Under the pieces are notes generated by a model. It saw only the letters and a program-made list of their open reading frames with translations. It was not told the DNA's origin and ran no database searches. Below are positions 35,300-42,578 of a stretch of 64,000 nt of DNA, piece by piece. The stretch lies in the NCBI RefSeq assembly GCF_002806995.1, contig NZ_NIHE01000002.1:186001-250000 (forward strand). The letters run 5' to 3'. The translations under genes and the position numbers were made by a program. Source of the stretch: Confluentibacter lentus. GTDB taxonomy: Bacteria > Bacteroidota > Bacteroidia > Flavobacteriales > Flavobacteriaceae. Within the stretch, counting starts at the first letter, position 1. The number at the start of each line of letters is the position of its first letter.

Positions 35300-35351
35300 A
35301 TTCCTATATTATCTTCAAAAAGATCTAGGAATAAAGAGGGATTTATTCCTA
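35300..35351. promoter_or_regulatory. Overlapping alternative hairpins before the accessory island
   Basis: TAGGAATAAA (35326-35335) pairs perfectly with TTTATTCCTA (35342-35351) over a 6-base loop. The same TAGGAAT can instead pair with ATTCCTA at 35300-35306. The two structures exclude each other, as in an attenuator or a structured element boundary. It lies 40 bases before the first island gene. Confidence 0.45.
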
Positions 35352-35359
35352 ATATAATT

Positions 35360-35381
35360 AGTTGTATGTCATTTGAAAAAC
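35360..35381. repeat. Cassette-like boundary repeat, copy 1
   Basis: AGTTGTATGTCATTTGAAAA, then AC. It is nearly the same as 35948-35969 (AGTTGCGATGCATTTGAAAA, then AC). It is located 9 bases before the VOC start, downstream of a hairpin. Confidence 0.55.
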
Positions 35382-35390
35382 GAAATATAG

Positions 35391-35852
35391 ATGATTAAAG
35401 GACTTTATGAAACACATTTATTTGTAGAAAATCTAGAACGTTCTATTGAGTTTTATTCAAAAAAAATGAAATTAGAGCAATGTCATTATGAAGATGAAAG
35501 ACGAGCTGCATTTTTTTGGATTGGAAAACCTAAACAGTTTATGTTAGGATTATGGGAAAAACCAAAAAAGGAAATTGACATTAGACATTTTGCGTTTGAA
35601 TGCGAACCTGATTGGGTTTTAAATGAGTCTGTCGAATATTTAAAAAAGCGGAATATTAAGTGTCGTAATTTTCTTAATGATGGAACTGAAAAACCAATGG
35701 TTTTTGCTTGGATGCCAGCAATATCAATATATTTTGAAGACCCAGATGGACATTCACTCGAATACATTGGAATTTTAGAAGGAAAATCCAAACCTGAAAA
35801 CGGAATTGTTTCTTATGAGAAATGGAAAGAATTAGAAAAAAATGACAAATAA
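35391..35852 (+). CDS. VOC/glyoxalase-superfamily protein of the accessory island
   Basis: A 153-residue protein: GLYETHLFVENLERSIEFYS, then RRAAFFWIGKPKQFMLGLWE, IDIRHFAFECEPDW, and the end AISIYFEDPDGHSLEYIGIL. The pattern fits metal-dependent VOC enzymes such as fosfomycin-resistance or glyoxalase-type proteins; the His and Glu ligands are present but the substrate is unknown. It is first of seven small plus-strand genes in an otherwise minus-strand region, flanked by two copies of a boundary repeat. Confidence 0.8.
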   Translation: MIKGLYETHLFVENLERSIEFYSKKMKLEQCHYEDERRAAFFWIGKPKQFMLGLWEKPKKEIDIRHFAFECEPDWVLNESVEYLKKRNIKCRNFLNDGTEKPMVFAWMPAISIYFEDPDGHSLEYIGILEGKSKPENGIVSYEKWKELEKNDK

Positions 35853-35906
35853 AAAACGCCATACAACAAGCCGTATTAAATTAATTGCTAGTTCAAGCTT
35901 ACTTAC

Positions 35907-35926
35907 GAAAATCCTCGTGGATTTTC
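35907..35926. repeat. Hairpin in the spacer between island genes
   Basis: GAAAATCC-TCGT-GGATTTTC, an 8-bp perfect stem. It is centred in a 127-bp spacer with TTGCTAGTTCAAGCTTACTT on the left and TATCCAGTTGGTACATA on the right, and is followed by boundary repeat copy 2. It resembles a spacer type I recall from other Flavobacteriaceae accessory islands. Confidence 0.5.
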
Positions 35927-35947
35927 TATCCAGTTGGTACATATAAA

Positions 35948-35969
35948 AGTTGCGATGCATTTGAAAAAC
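35948..35969. repeat. Cassette-like boundary repeat, copy 2
   Basis: AGTTGCGATGCATTTGAAAA, then AC. Nearly identical to 35360-35381 and in the same position relative to a hairpin and the next start codon, giving a direct-repeat unit of about 588 bases around the VOC gene. Confidence 0.55.
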
Positions 35970-35979
35970 CCTCTATGAA

Positions 35980-36489
35980 TTGAAAAAAGTAATTATCATA
36001 GGAAGTTCAAGAAACAATGGCGAAACTAAAAAAGTTGTTGCAGAATTTATACGGATATCCAATTGGGACTTAATTGACTTGTCTGATTTTAAAATTTCTC
36101 ATTTTGATTATGAACATTTAAATCGAAATGATGACTTCATCAATTTATTAAAAAGAATAACTGAAGATTACGACGTATTGATTTTTGCAACGCCAGTTTA
36201 TTGGTATTCAATGAGTGGCATCATGAAAGTTTTTTTCGATAGGATAACAGATTTACTACGTATTGAAAAAGATATTGGTCGAAAATTACGAAATAAACAC
36301 ATGGCCGTTATTAGTTGCTCGAATGGCGACAACTTAGGAGATAATTTTTGGATTCCATTCAAAAAATCAGCAGAGTATTTAGGCTTGAATTATATAACTG
36401 ATTTGCATACTTATGAAGGTAAAAATGAAAACGATAAGATTGCCGAATTTAAACGAATTATAGAATTAAAAACAGCAACCCATAAATGA
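35980..36489 (+). CDS. NADPH-dependent FMN reductase-like flavodoxin-fold protein
   Basis: A 169-residue flavodoxin-fold protein: VIIIGSSRNNGETKKVV at the N-terminus is the FMN phosphate loop, and IFATPVYWYSMSGIMKVFFD near residue 67 the FMN ring loop. It probably reduces quinones or other acceptors with NAD(P)H. The only possible start is TTG at 35980, since an in-frame stop is 5 codons before it and the fold begins at once. It overlaps the GNAT gene by 4 bases. Confidence 0.82.
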   Translation: MKKVIIIGSSRNNGETKKVVAEFIRISNWDLIDLSDFKISHFDYEHLNRNDDFINLLKRITEDYDVLIFATPVYWYSMSGIMKVFFDRITDLLRIEKDIGRKLRNKHMAVISCSNGDNLGDNFWIPFKKSAEYLGLNYITDLHTYEGKNENDKIAEFKRIIELKTATHK

Positions 36490-37067
36490 CCTTAGAAAAA
36501 TTTTTCTCAACTGAATTGATTCTTGAAAACGAGGTAATTTTATTGCGCCCATTATCTATTAATGATATTGACAAAATAGAAAAAATAAGTTATCATAAAG
36601 AATTAGGAGAATTTGGAGCAAGAGTAAAAAACAGAAATGATTTAACTGATTATTTTAACTTCTGTCTAAATTCAAAAAAAGAAAAAGAACTATACCCATT
36701 AATAATCATAAGCAAGGAAACTAACAATCCAATAGGAATAACCATGTTTGGAAATATTAGTTTTCAGAATAGAAGATTGGAAATAGGATGGACATGGATA
36801 GGTGAAAAATTTCAAGGAACCGGTATTAATGCCATTTGCAAAGGGCTTCTTCTAGATTATTGTTTTGATAATTTAAACCTAAGAAGGGTAGAATTTAAAA
36901 TAGATATAAATAACCTCAAATCCCAAAAAGCAGTTGAAAAGATTGGAGCCATTAAAGAAGGACTTTTAAGAAATTATAGTATTCAATCTTACGGAGAAAG
37001 TGAAGGAGCTTACGTTTACAGTATTCTTAAAGAAGAATGGAAAAAATTAGATGATACAAATACATGA
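36486..37067 (+). CDS. GNAT acetyltransferase (RimJ/RimL type)
   Basis: A 193-residue acetyltransferase: VILLRPLSINDIDKIEKISY at the start, IGITMFGNISFQNRRLEIGW in the middle, then GEKFQGTGINAICKGLLLDY holding the acetyl-CoA pyrophosphate loop, and VEKIGAIKEGLLRNY near the end. The target (protein N-terminus, antibiotic or small amine) is not predictable. It overlaps its two neighbours by 4 bases each, so the three genes form one translational unit. Confidence 0.87.
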   Translation: MTLEKFFSTELILENEVILLRPLSINDIDKIEKISYHKELGEFGARVKNRNDLTDYFNFCLNSKKEKELYPLIIISKETNNPIGITMFGNISFQNRRLEIGWTWIGEKFQGTGINAICKGLLLDYCFDNLNLRRVEFKIDINNLKSQKAVEKIGAIKEGLLRNYSIQSYGESEGAYVYSILKEEWKKLDDTNT

Positions 37068-37408
37068 CCAAATTTAATTTCAACAATAAAAGATTTGCAC
37101 TTATTCAAAACTCCGATAGCGGACAAGTAAACTCAGAAACTGTTTTTGAATACAAACAAGATGGAAATTTAGTGACCGCAGATTATTTTGGCGGAACGAT
37201 TCGATATGGAAAAATTATAGCGGCATTGAAAGACGATGAATTAAATATGCTATATCAATGTTTGACGACAGATAACGAATTGAAAGCAGGAAAAGCAACA
37301 GCTAAAATTTCAGTAACAGACACAGGAAAAATGAAAATGAATTTAAATTGGGAATGGCTGACAAACGGAAATGAAAAAGGGGCATCAGAATACATAGAAA
37401 TTGAATAA
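37064..37408 (+). CDS. Small conserved protein of unknown function
   Basis: A 114-residue strand-rich protein: FNNKRFALIQNSDSGQVNSE, VFEYKQDGNLVTADYFGGTI and MKMNLNWEWLTNGNEKGASE. Relatives carry the database name N-acetylglutamate synthase, but no GNAT or kinase motif is present, so I do not adopt it. The ATG overlaps the stop of the GNAT gene by 4 bases. Confidence 0.75.
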   Translation: MTKFNFNNKRFALIQNSDSGQVNSETVFEYKQDGNLVTADYFGGTIRYGKIIAALKDDELNMLYQCLTTDNELKAGKATAKISVTDTGKMKMNLNWEWLTNGNEKGASEYIEIE

Positions 37409-37445
37409 CCTGAATGAATAATAGTGAGCATAATAAGCTGGAAAA

Positions 37446-37898
37446 ATGGAATTAACAACAGAACTAAAGGAATACATAAACAGAAGTGTTTTATGTTGGC
37501 TTGCCACAGCATCGATCGAAAACGTACCCAATGTCTCACCAAAAGAAATTTTCAATTATTATGGAACTGACAAAATAATTGTCGCAAATATAGCTTCACC
37601 ACAAACTGTTCGAAATATTAAGCACAACGCAAATGTTTGTATTAGCTTTATCGACATACTGGTACAAAAAGGATTTCAAGTAAAAGGAAAAGCTAAAATT
37701 ATTGGCAAAATAGATTCAAGATTTTCCGAAATGGAAAAAATATTGACTACTATGACCGGAGTAAATTTTCCTTTTTCAACTATTACAGAAATTACTATAG
37801 AACGCGTTAAACCAATTATTGCACCTAAATATATTCTCTATCCAGAAACAACAGAAGCTGAACAGATTGAAAATGCGAGAAAAACTTATGGAGTTTAA
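37446..37898 (+). CDS. Pyridoxamine-5'-phosphate-oxidase-family flavin-binding protein
   Basis: A 150-residue split-barrel protein: LCWLATASIENVPNVSPKEI, then IIVANIASPQTVRNIKHNAN and FSEMEKILTTMTGVNFPF. The fold binds FMN or F420 and reduces small molecules; its substrate is unknown. It lies 37 bases after the small unknown gene. Confidence 0.82.
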   Translation: MELTTELKEYINRSVLCWLATASIENVPNVSPKEIFNYYGTDKIIVANIASPQTVRNIKHNANVCISFIDILVQKGFQVKGKAKIIGKIDSRFSEMEKILTTMTGVNFPFSTITEITIERVKPIIAPKYILYPETTEAEQIENARKTYGV

Positions 37899-37918
37899 AA
37901 AAAGTAAATTCAAAGAAT

Positions 37919-38209
37919 ATGATTTTAGAAGTAGCAATATTGAACGTAAAAAAAGGTCAAGAAAAGCAATTTGAATTAGATTTTGCAAAAGCTGGACAAT
38001 ACATTAGCTCTATAAAAGGCTATGTGAATCACTCACTTAAAAAATGTATTGAACAAGACAATCAATATATTCTACTTGCTAATTGGGAAAAACTCGAAGA
38101 TCATACTATTGGATTTAGGCAATCTTCACAGTATTTAGGATGGAAAAATTTATTACATCATTACTACGACCCTTTTCCTTTAGTTGAACATTATGAAACC
38201 ATAATTTAA
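37919..38209 (+). CDS. Antibiotic biosynthesis monooxygenase (ABM) domain protein
   Basis: A 96-residue ferredoxin-like ABM protein: MILEVAILNVKKGQEKQFEL, then ISSIKGYVNHSLKKCIEQDN, YILLANWEKLEDHTIGFRQS and WKNLLHHYYDPFPLVEHYET. ABM proteins act on quinones or polycyclics, or are stress proteins. It follows the PPOX-type gene by 20 bases. Confidence 0.82.
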   Translation: MILEVAILNVKKGQEKQFELDFAKAGQYISSIKGYVNHSLKKCIEQDNQYILLANWEKLEDHTIGFRQSSQYLGWKNLLHHYYDPFPLVEHYETII

Positions 38210-38232
38210 AAATTAATAAACTATCTTACCTC

Positions 38233-38256
38233 TGATACTATCAAATGATACTATCA
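38233..38256. promoter_or_regulatory. Two tandem operator-like near-palindromes before the DinB gene
   Basis: TGATACTATCA occurs at 38233-38243 and again at 38246-38256, period 13. Each copy is TGATA and TATCA around a central C. They are 34 bases upstream of the DinB-family start, a typical place for a repressor-binding pair. Confidence 0.45.
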
Positions 38257-38289
38257 TCAAAAATATCTTAGTTTTTAAACCACACAAAA

Positions 38290-38733
38290 ATGAAACCATT
38301 TTTTAATGAATTATTTGAATACAACCATCACTCCAACCAAAAATTATGGACTGTTTTTAATGAACATTCAGATAAAACTTCTGAAAAATCGATTATACTA
38401 TTTAGCCACATGTTGAATGCCCACCATATTTGGAATAGCAGAATTAACCAAATTCAAAATAGGTATGGCGTTTGGGACAAACATCCTATTAAAAACTGTT
38501 TGGAAATTGATAAAACTAACTACGATAACTCATTGCTTATACTTGACAAATTTGACTTAAACACTATCATCAATTATAAAACTAGCAACGGTCTCGCTTT
38601 TAGCAACAGTATTCGCGACACGCTTTTTCATGTTATCAATCATTCTACTTATCATAGAGGACAAATCGCTACTGAATTTAAATCAAATGGAATTGATCCT
38701 TTGGTCACAGATTACATATTTTATAAACGATGA
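38290..38733 (+). CDS. DinB-family (YfiT-like) metal-binding protein
   Basis: A 147-residue four-helix-bundle protein: FFNELFEYNHHSNQKLWTVF at the start, then LFSHMLNAHHIWNSRINQIQ and FHVINHSTYHRGQIATEFKS. The three histidines of the DinB metal site (one in SHMLNAHH, two in HSTYHRG) are present. Family members include thiol transferases and stress-induced proteins; this one's reaction is unknown. Last gene of the accessory island. Confidence 0.88.
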   Translation: MKPFFNELFEYNHHSNQKLWTVFNEHSDKTSEKSIILFSHMLNAHHIWNSRINQIQNRYGVWDKHPIKNCLEIDKTNYDNSLLILDKFDLNTIINYKTSNGLAFSNSIRDTLFHVINHSTYHRGQIATEFKSNGIDPLVTDYIFYKR

Positions 38734-38780
38734 TTATCAAATTGGTTTACTGAAGCAGCAAAATATTATTCCTTTTTAAA

Positions 38781-41700
38781 CTAAAAATTCAATCCAAAAC
38801 CAAACGAAAACCGGAGGCCTTCTGCGCCTTGAAACACATTAAAAGTACCGGATAGCGTCTGTGCTGCCGTTACCCAAAAACCGCCACCATAATCGTTGTG
38901 CCATCTTTTTGAAGTATCGTTTTCCAACCAAACCCTACCAATATCTACACCACCAAAAACACCAAACTGCAAAGGCAAAACGCTAGTTTTGAAAGATGGG
39001 AAACTGTAACGTAAGTCGGCACTACCAGTTAGCGCATTTTTACCTGTAAAACGTTCGGTTCTATACCCTCTCAACCCATTATTACCGCCAATATTGGCTG
39101 CTTGGTAAAAGATGAGATTGTCACCAAACCTAAGCTGACCTCTCACATCTGTTTTAAGAACTAACTTTTTGTTTGTGGTCAACGCGTTATAAAAATCCAA
39201 TTCGGAATTCACAAAACCATAGGTGTTTTTGGTTTCCTTAAACTCTGTTTTTCCACCGACATTTAAAAGGAATGTCATCCCACGAGCCGGATTTATGGCA
39301 TTATCAAAACTTTTATAATGGTATTGTGCTTGAAGTCCACCAAAAAAACGTCTTGTATAAAAATCATTGTTGACAAGAGGCATAAAACTGGAAATATAAC
39401 GATCTGGAGTATCTTCAATCTCAATCCCTTCAAAAAGGGCTTTAAAACCATAATCACTTCCGTAACTTCCTTTTTTAATCATGCCTAAATTCAGTGCATA
39501 AATACCTGTTTTCACTCGGTTATAATCCAATCCGAAATTATCATCATCATTAGCGGTTTCATTTCCAAAGCCAAAGAAATTATTGGTAAAGTTTTCGGAT
39601 GTAAATCGTCCAGAAACTTGCAAATTCCAATCTTGATGGATGTTGGCAAACTCACCTTCATAATTAAGTTCATAACCATTCGTAGCAAAAAAATACCCAC
39701 CTTTAAAATGGTGTTGTTGGGAAAACGGATTCCGTTGAAAGCCTTTTACGGTATGCACATAAGAAGCACCTAATTTAAAACCATCATCGGGGTTAAATCC
39801 GAAACTGGGCGTGATGGTGCCTGTTTTGGTGATGTTTTTTTGAAAATCAAAGAGATTTAAATTATAAACATCGGTGAATTTTATGCTGGCGCCTTGATTT
39901 TTTTCGATGGTATTTTTTTTGGATTTATGGTCATAAACCTTAATGCGTTTACCATTTTCAATGATATAAGTATCTTCTCCTTGCCCACCAATAAGGCGCG
40001 TATAAATCATATTATTTGCTTCACCTTCAACCTTAAAAACATCCTTATCATCCAAGCCATACAACCAAATTTCTTTAGTAATCTCTCTATTAAAAGTCTT
40101 ATCAACTAACACATCGGCTTTTTCACCCGATTTAATACGTGATATTTTTATATGTGTTTCTTTATTGCTTGTTCTAGTAATTTCAATGTAATCATCTTTA
40201 TCTGTTCCCATTAAAATGACCAGTTCATTCAAATGTTTGTAATATCTGGTGGCAATATCCAAAAGATTACTTCGTCTTGCTTTTAGATTTGCTTTAATGG
40301 CATTCAAGGTTTCGTCCTGAACTTCTTTTGGGACTTTTGAAAATGCCTCAACAATCACAGCATCAGTGATATGTTCTTGTAAAAACAGTGCTTGTTTTAA
40401 CCAATCAGATTCATCGGCTTTTTGGATTAATATTCTATCTAATTTAATCCCGGCACTATTCATCCAGTTGATATCCTTTAATTCTGAATCATAGACTTGC
40501 AACTGTTTTGTTGAACCAGATATAATTTTCATGACATCCAATAAAGCACCATCAAAATTTGAAAACGCTTGATCTCTATCTCGCGGTATGGGTCTAAATA
40601 TGTTATCGCCATTCTCCGTTTCAAACTCAGCCCATTTCCACTGGTCTTGATGCCTATCCCAATCGCCCACCAACATATCAAAAAGACGCGCTTTTATAAA
40701 AGCCTGTTCATCTATTTTATATTTCTCATCCTCCTGAACTTTTTTAATGACATCGTAGGTGTTTTTAATATCCTTTGGCGTTTCCAGATTTTGGTCATTA
40801 AACGAAATATCTTCCGGACGTTCTTCAACCATATACAATTCGTCACCGAATTCATCATTATAATTCTCCAAGGCTTTGTGCTTGGGAATGTAAAATAATT
40901 TCGGATTGGTATGCATTATTTTGGCAGCACTTGACAAATCTGGAATTACTGTAAATGCATAAGGATGAGCAGCGGTATAAAAATCGAGAACCAGATTTTC
41001 AACAGCGGTCTTCTCAAATTCATCTACAATATAAGTATCTTTAAACAACACCGTTTGAAGATATTGGGTGGCGCTTTTACGCAGTGCCCTCATGCTTAAT
41101 TCTTTACCATCTTTGGTCTTTAATCGCAAAGAACGTGTTTGGTGGCCTCCTCCTTTTCTAATAACTTCCAAGCCACCATACAATGTATCTAAAGTCGTGA
41201 CTTTAACCTTTATGTTTGTACTATAAACGTCTCTATAATGTCCACCCCAAACCGTTTCAAAAAAACCTGTTTTATCGGTTTCTTCTTTGGCATAAATAGA
41301 TGTTTCAATGTCTTGGGAAAAGCTTTCAGGGAGTTTGGAATAATCAAAAACCTGATTAATTTTTTGCACTTCTTTCTGAAATACCAACTTGGCTTGTCCG
41401 TTTTCCGAAGCAAACATGTTAACCCAGCTGCTTCCGTCTTTGTAAATGACTAACTCAGCAAAACCTTGTTTGCCATAAGAAAACAAGCCATTTTCCCTCA
41501 ATGACACAGCCGATTCTTTAGAACCTGAACCCGATACAATTTGCTTAATCGATTTATTCTCCACGTATTGTAAAGCATGCTCATGTCCAGAAACAAAAAC
41601 AAGATTGTTTTCACCTAATGCCATAGTTTCCAAACGGCTCATCAATTCATGGTAACGCTCATTGTAAAGATCTTGAGGCGAAACACCTCCTTGAGTTCTT

Positions 41701-42488
41701 ATTTGCGTAATTAAAGAGCCTATAATTGGTAATGGAATTTTTTGTTGAAACGGAAATATATGCTTGCTTGCCGCCACATGACCGCCGTGGGAACCATTCG
41801 TGTACATGGGATGGTGCATAGCAAAGACCACGGTTTTATTCTGGGCTTTTTTTATTTCTCCTTCTATTTCTTCAAAAAAACGTTCCCTAGTTTTTATCTC
41901 ACAATCGTCATTAATAGTTGGTGAATGATCCCAATTTTCTAAATACCATTGGGTATCGATGATGATTAATTGGATGGTGTTGCTAATATCAATACTTTCC
42001 AAAGGACAACCATTTTCTGGCAAAAAGGTATTCTTTCCTAAAGCTTCTTCAATATACTGCTCTTCCCGTTTTAAGCCTTTTAATCCGTTAGAATACCAAT
42101 CATGGTTTCCAGGAATAAAAACCGTTTTCCCTTTGAAATCCTTTACTGATTTTATTTGGGCATTTAAACTATTTTCAGCATTTGCCCTGCTATTTTTCCC
42201 AACATCTGGCATACCTGAGGGATAAATATTATCGCCTAAAAAAATGACATAATCGTCTTCTGTATTTTTATTTGAAATATGATTTTGGAATGCTTGTAAG
42301 CCATCGGAGAATCCGATGTCAGGCGACAGACCCGCATCACCTATTAAATAAAATATTTTATCAACTTCTTTGTTTGGGGATTTATTGCCAATTAAGTCTT
42401 CATGGGCATATTGTACTTTGTAGGTTGCACAAGCATCAACAAGCAATAAAACTAAAAAAAGAGGGATTAATCTAAACGGCAACTTCAT
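38781..42488 (-). CDS. Three-part lipoprotein: metallophosphoesterase, kinase-like middle, Omp85-type barrel
   Basis: A 1235-residue protein. The signal ends in LVDAC, lipidated at Cys20. The calcineurin-like phosphoesterase (45-305) is complete: IGDAG (49-53), FLGDNIYP (83-90), GNHD (127-130), HHP (225-227) and GHEH (301-304). The middle (about 410-760) has a Gly loop GGGHQTRSLRL (446-456), an RALRK strand (468-471), VGDWDRHQDQWKW (607-619) and PRDRDQAF (635-642), which resemble the nucleotide loop, DRH and metal motifs of CotH/Fam20-like atypical kinases (my inference). From about 870 to the end is a 16-strand Omp85-like barrel with the NGLRGYRTERF lid motif and final FGFGLNF. The first helix of the signal and the barrel place the phosphatase at the outer membrane. 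Confidence 0.85.
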   Translation of the reverse strand: MKLPFRLIPLFLVLLLVDACATYKVQYAHEDLIGNKSPNKEVDKIFYLIGDAGLSPDIGFSDGLQAFQNHISNKNTEDDYVIFLGDNIYPSGMPDVGKNSRANAENSLNAQIKSVKDFKGKTVFIPGNHDWYSNGLKGLKREEQYIEEALGKNTFLPENGCPLESIDISNTIQLIIIDTQWYLENWDHSPTINDDCEIKTRERFFEEIEGEIKKAQNKTVVFAMHHPMYTNGSHGGHVAASKHIFPFQQKIPLPIIGSLITQIRTQGGVSPQDLYNERYHELMSRLETMALGENNLVFVSGHEHALQYVENKSIKQIVSGSGSKESAVSLRENGLFSYGKQGFAELVIYKDGSSWVNMFASENGQAKLVFQKEVQKINQVFDYSKLPESFSQDIETSIYAKEETDKTGFFETVWGGHYRDVYSTNIKVKVTTLDTLYGGLEVIRKGGGHQTRSLRLKTKDGKELSMRALRKSATQYLQTVLFKDTYIVDEFEKTAVENLVLDFYTAAHPYAFTVIPDLSSAAKIMHTNPKLFYIPKHKALENYNDEFGDELYMVEERPEDISFNDQNLETPKDIKNTYDVIKKVQEDEKYKIDEQAFIKARLFDMLVGDWDRHQDQWKWAEFETENGDNIFRPIPRDRDQAFSNFDGALLDVMKIISGSTKQLQVYDSELKDINWMNSAGIKLDRILIQKADESDWLKQALFLQEHITDAVIVEAFSKVPKEVQDETLNAIKANLKARRSNLLDIATRYYKHLNELVILMGTDKDDYIEITRTSNKETHIKISRIKSGEKADVLVDKTFNREITKEIWLYGLDDKDVFKVEGEANNMIYTRLIGGQGEDTYIIENGKRIKVYDHKSKKNTIEKNQGASIKFTDVYNLNLFDFQKNITKTGTITPSFGFNPDDGFKLGASYVHTVKGFQRNPFSQQHHFKGGYFFATNGYELNYEGEFANIHQDWNLQVSGRFTSENFTNNFFGFGNETANDDDNFGLDYNRVKTGIYALNLGMIKKGSYGSDYGFKALFEGIEIEDTPDRYISSFMPLVNNDFYTRRFFGGLQAQYHYKSFDNAINPARGMTFLLNVGGKTEFKETKNTYGFVNSELDFYNALTTNKKLVLKTDVRGQLRFGDNLIFYQAANIGGNNGLRGYRTERFTGKNALTGSADLRYSFPSFKTSVLPLQFGVFGGVDIGRVWLENDTSKRWHNDYGGGFWVTAAQTLSGTFNVFQGAEGLRFSFGFGLNF

Positions 42489-42578
42489 GTCATGATGCTT
42501 CTATTCTAACATAAATATACAAATTAGCAAATCATCTTTTTTAATAAATTTTTCAGTAATTTGTATTATTATATACAA

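Noticed and set aside
35360-35969. True integron attC sites around the island genes
   Set aside because: No RYYYAAC/GTTRRRY core pair was found and no integrase is in the window; only the cassette-like layout is reported.
37064-37408. N-acetylglutamate synthase as the name of the 114-residue protein
   Set aside because: No acetyltransferase or kinase motif is visible; the database name looks like a propagated error.
38233-38256. Start of a CRISPR array
   Set aside because: Only two 11-base units with a 2-base gap, no spacers and no cas genes.
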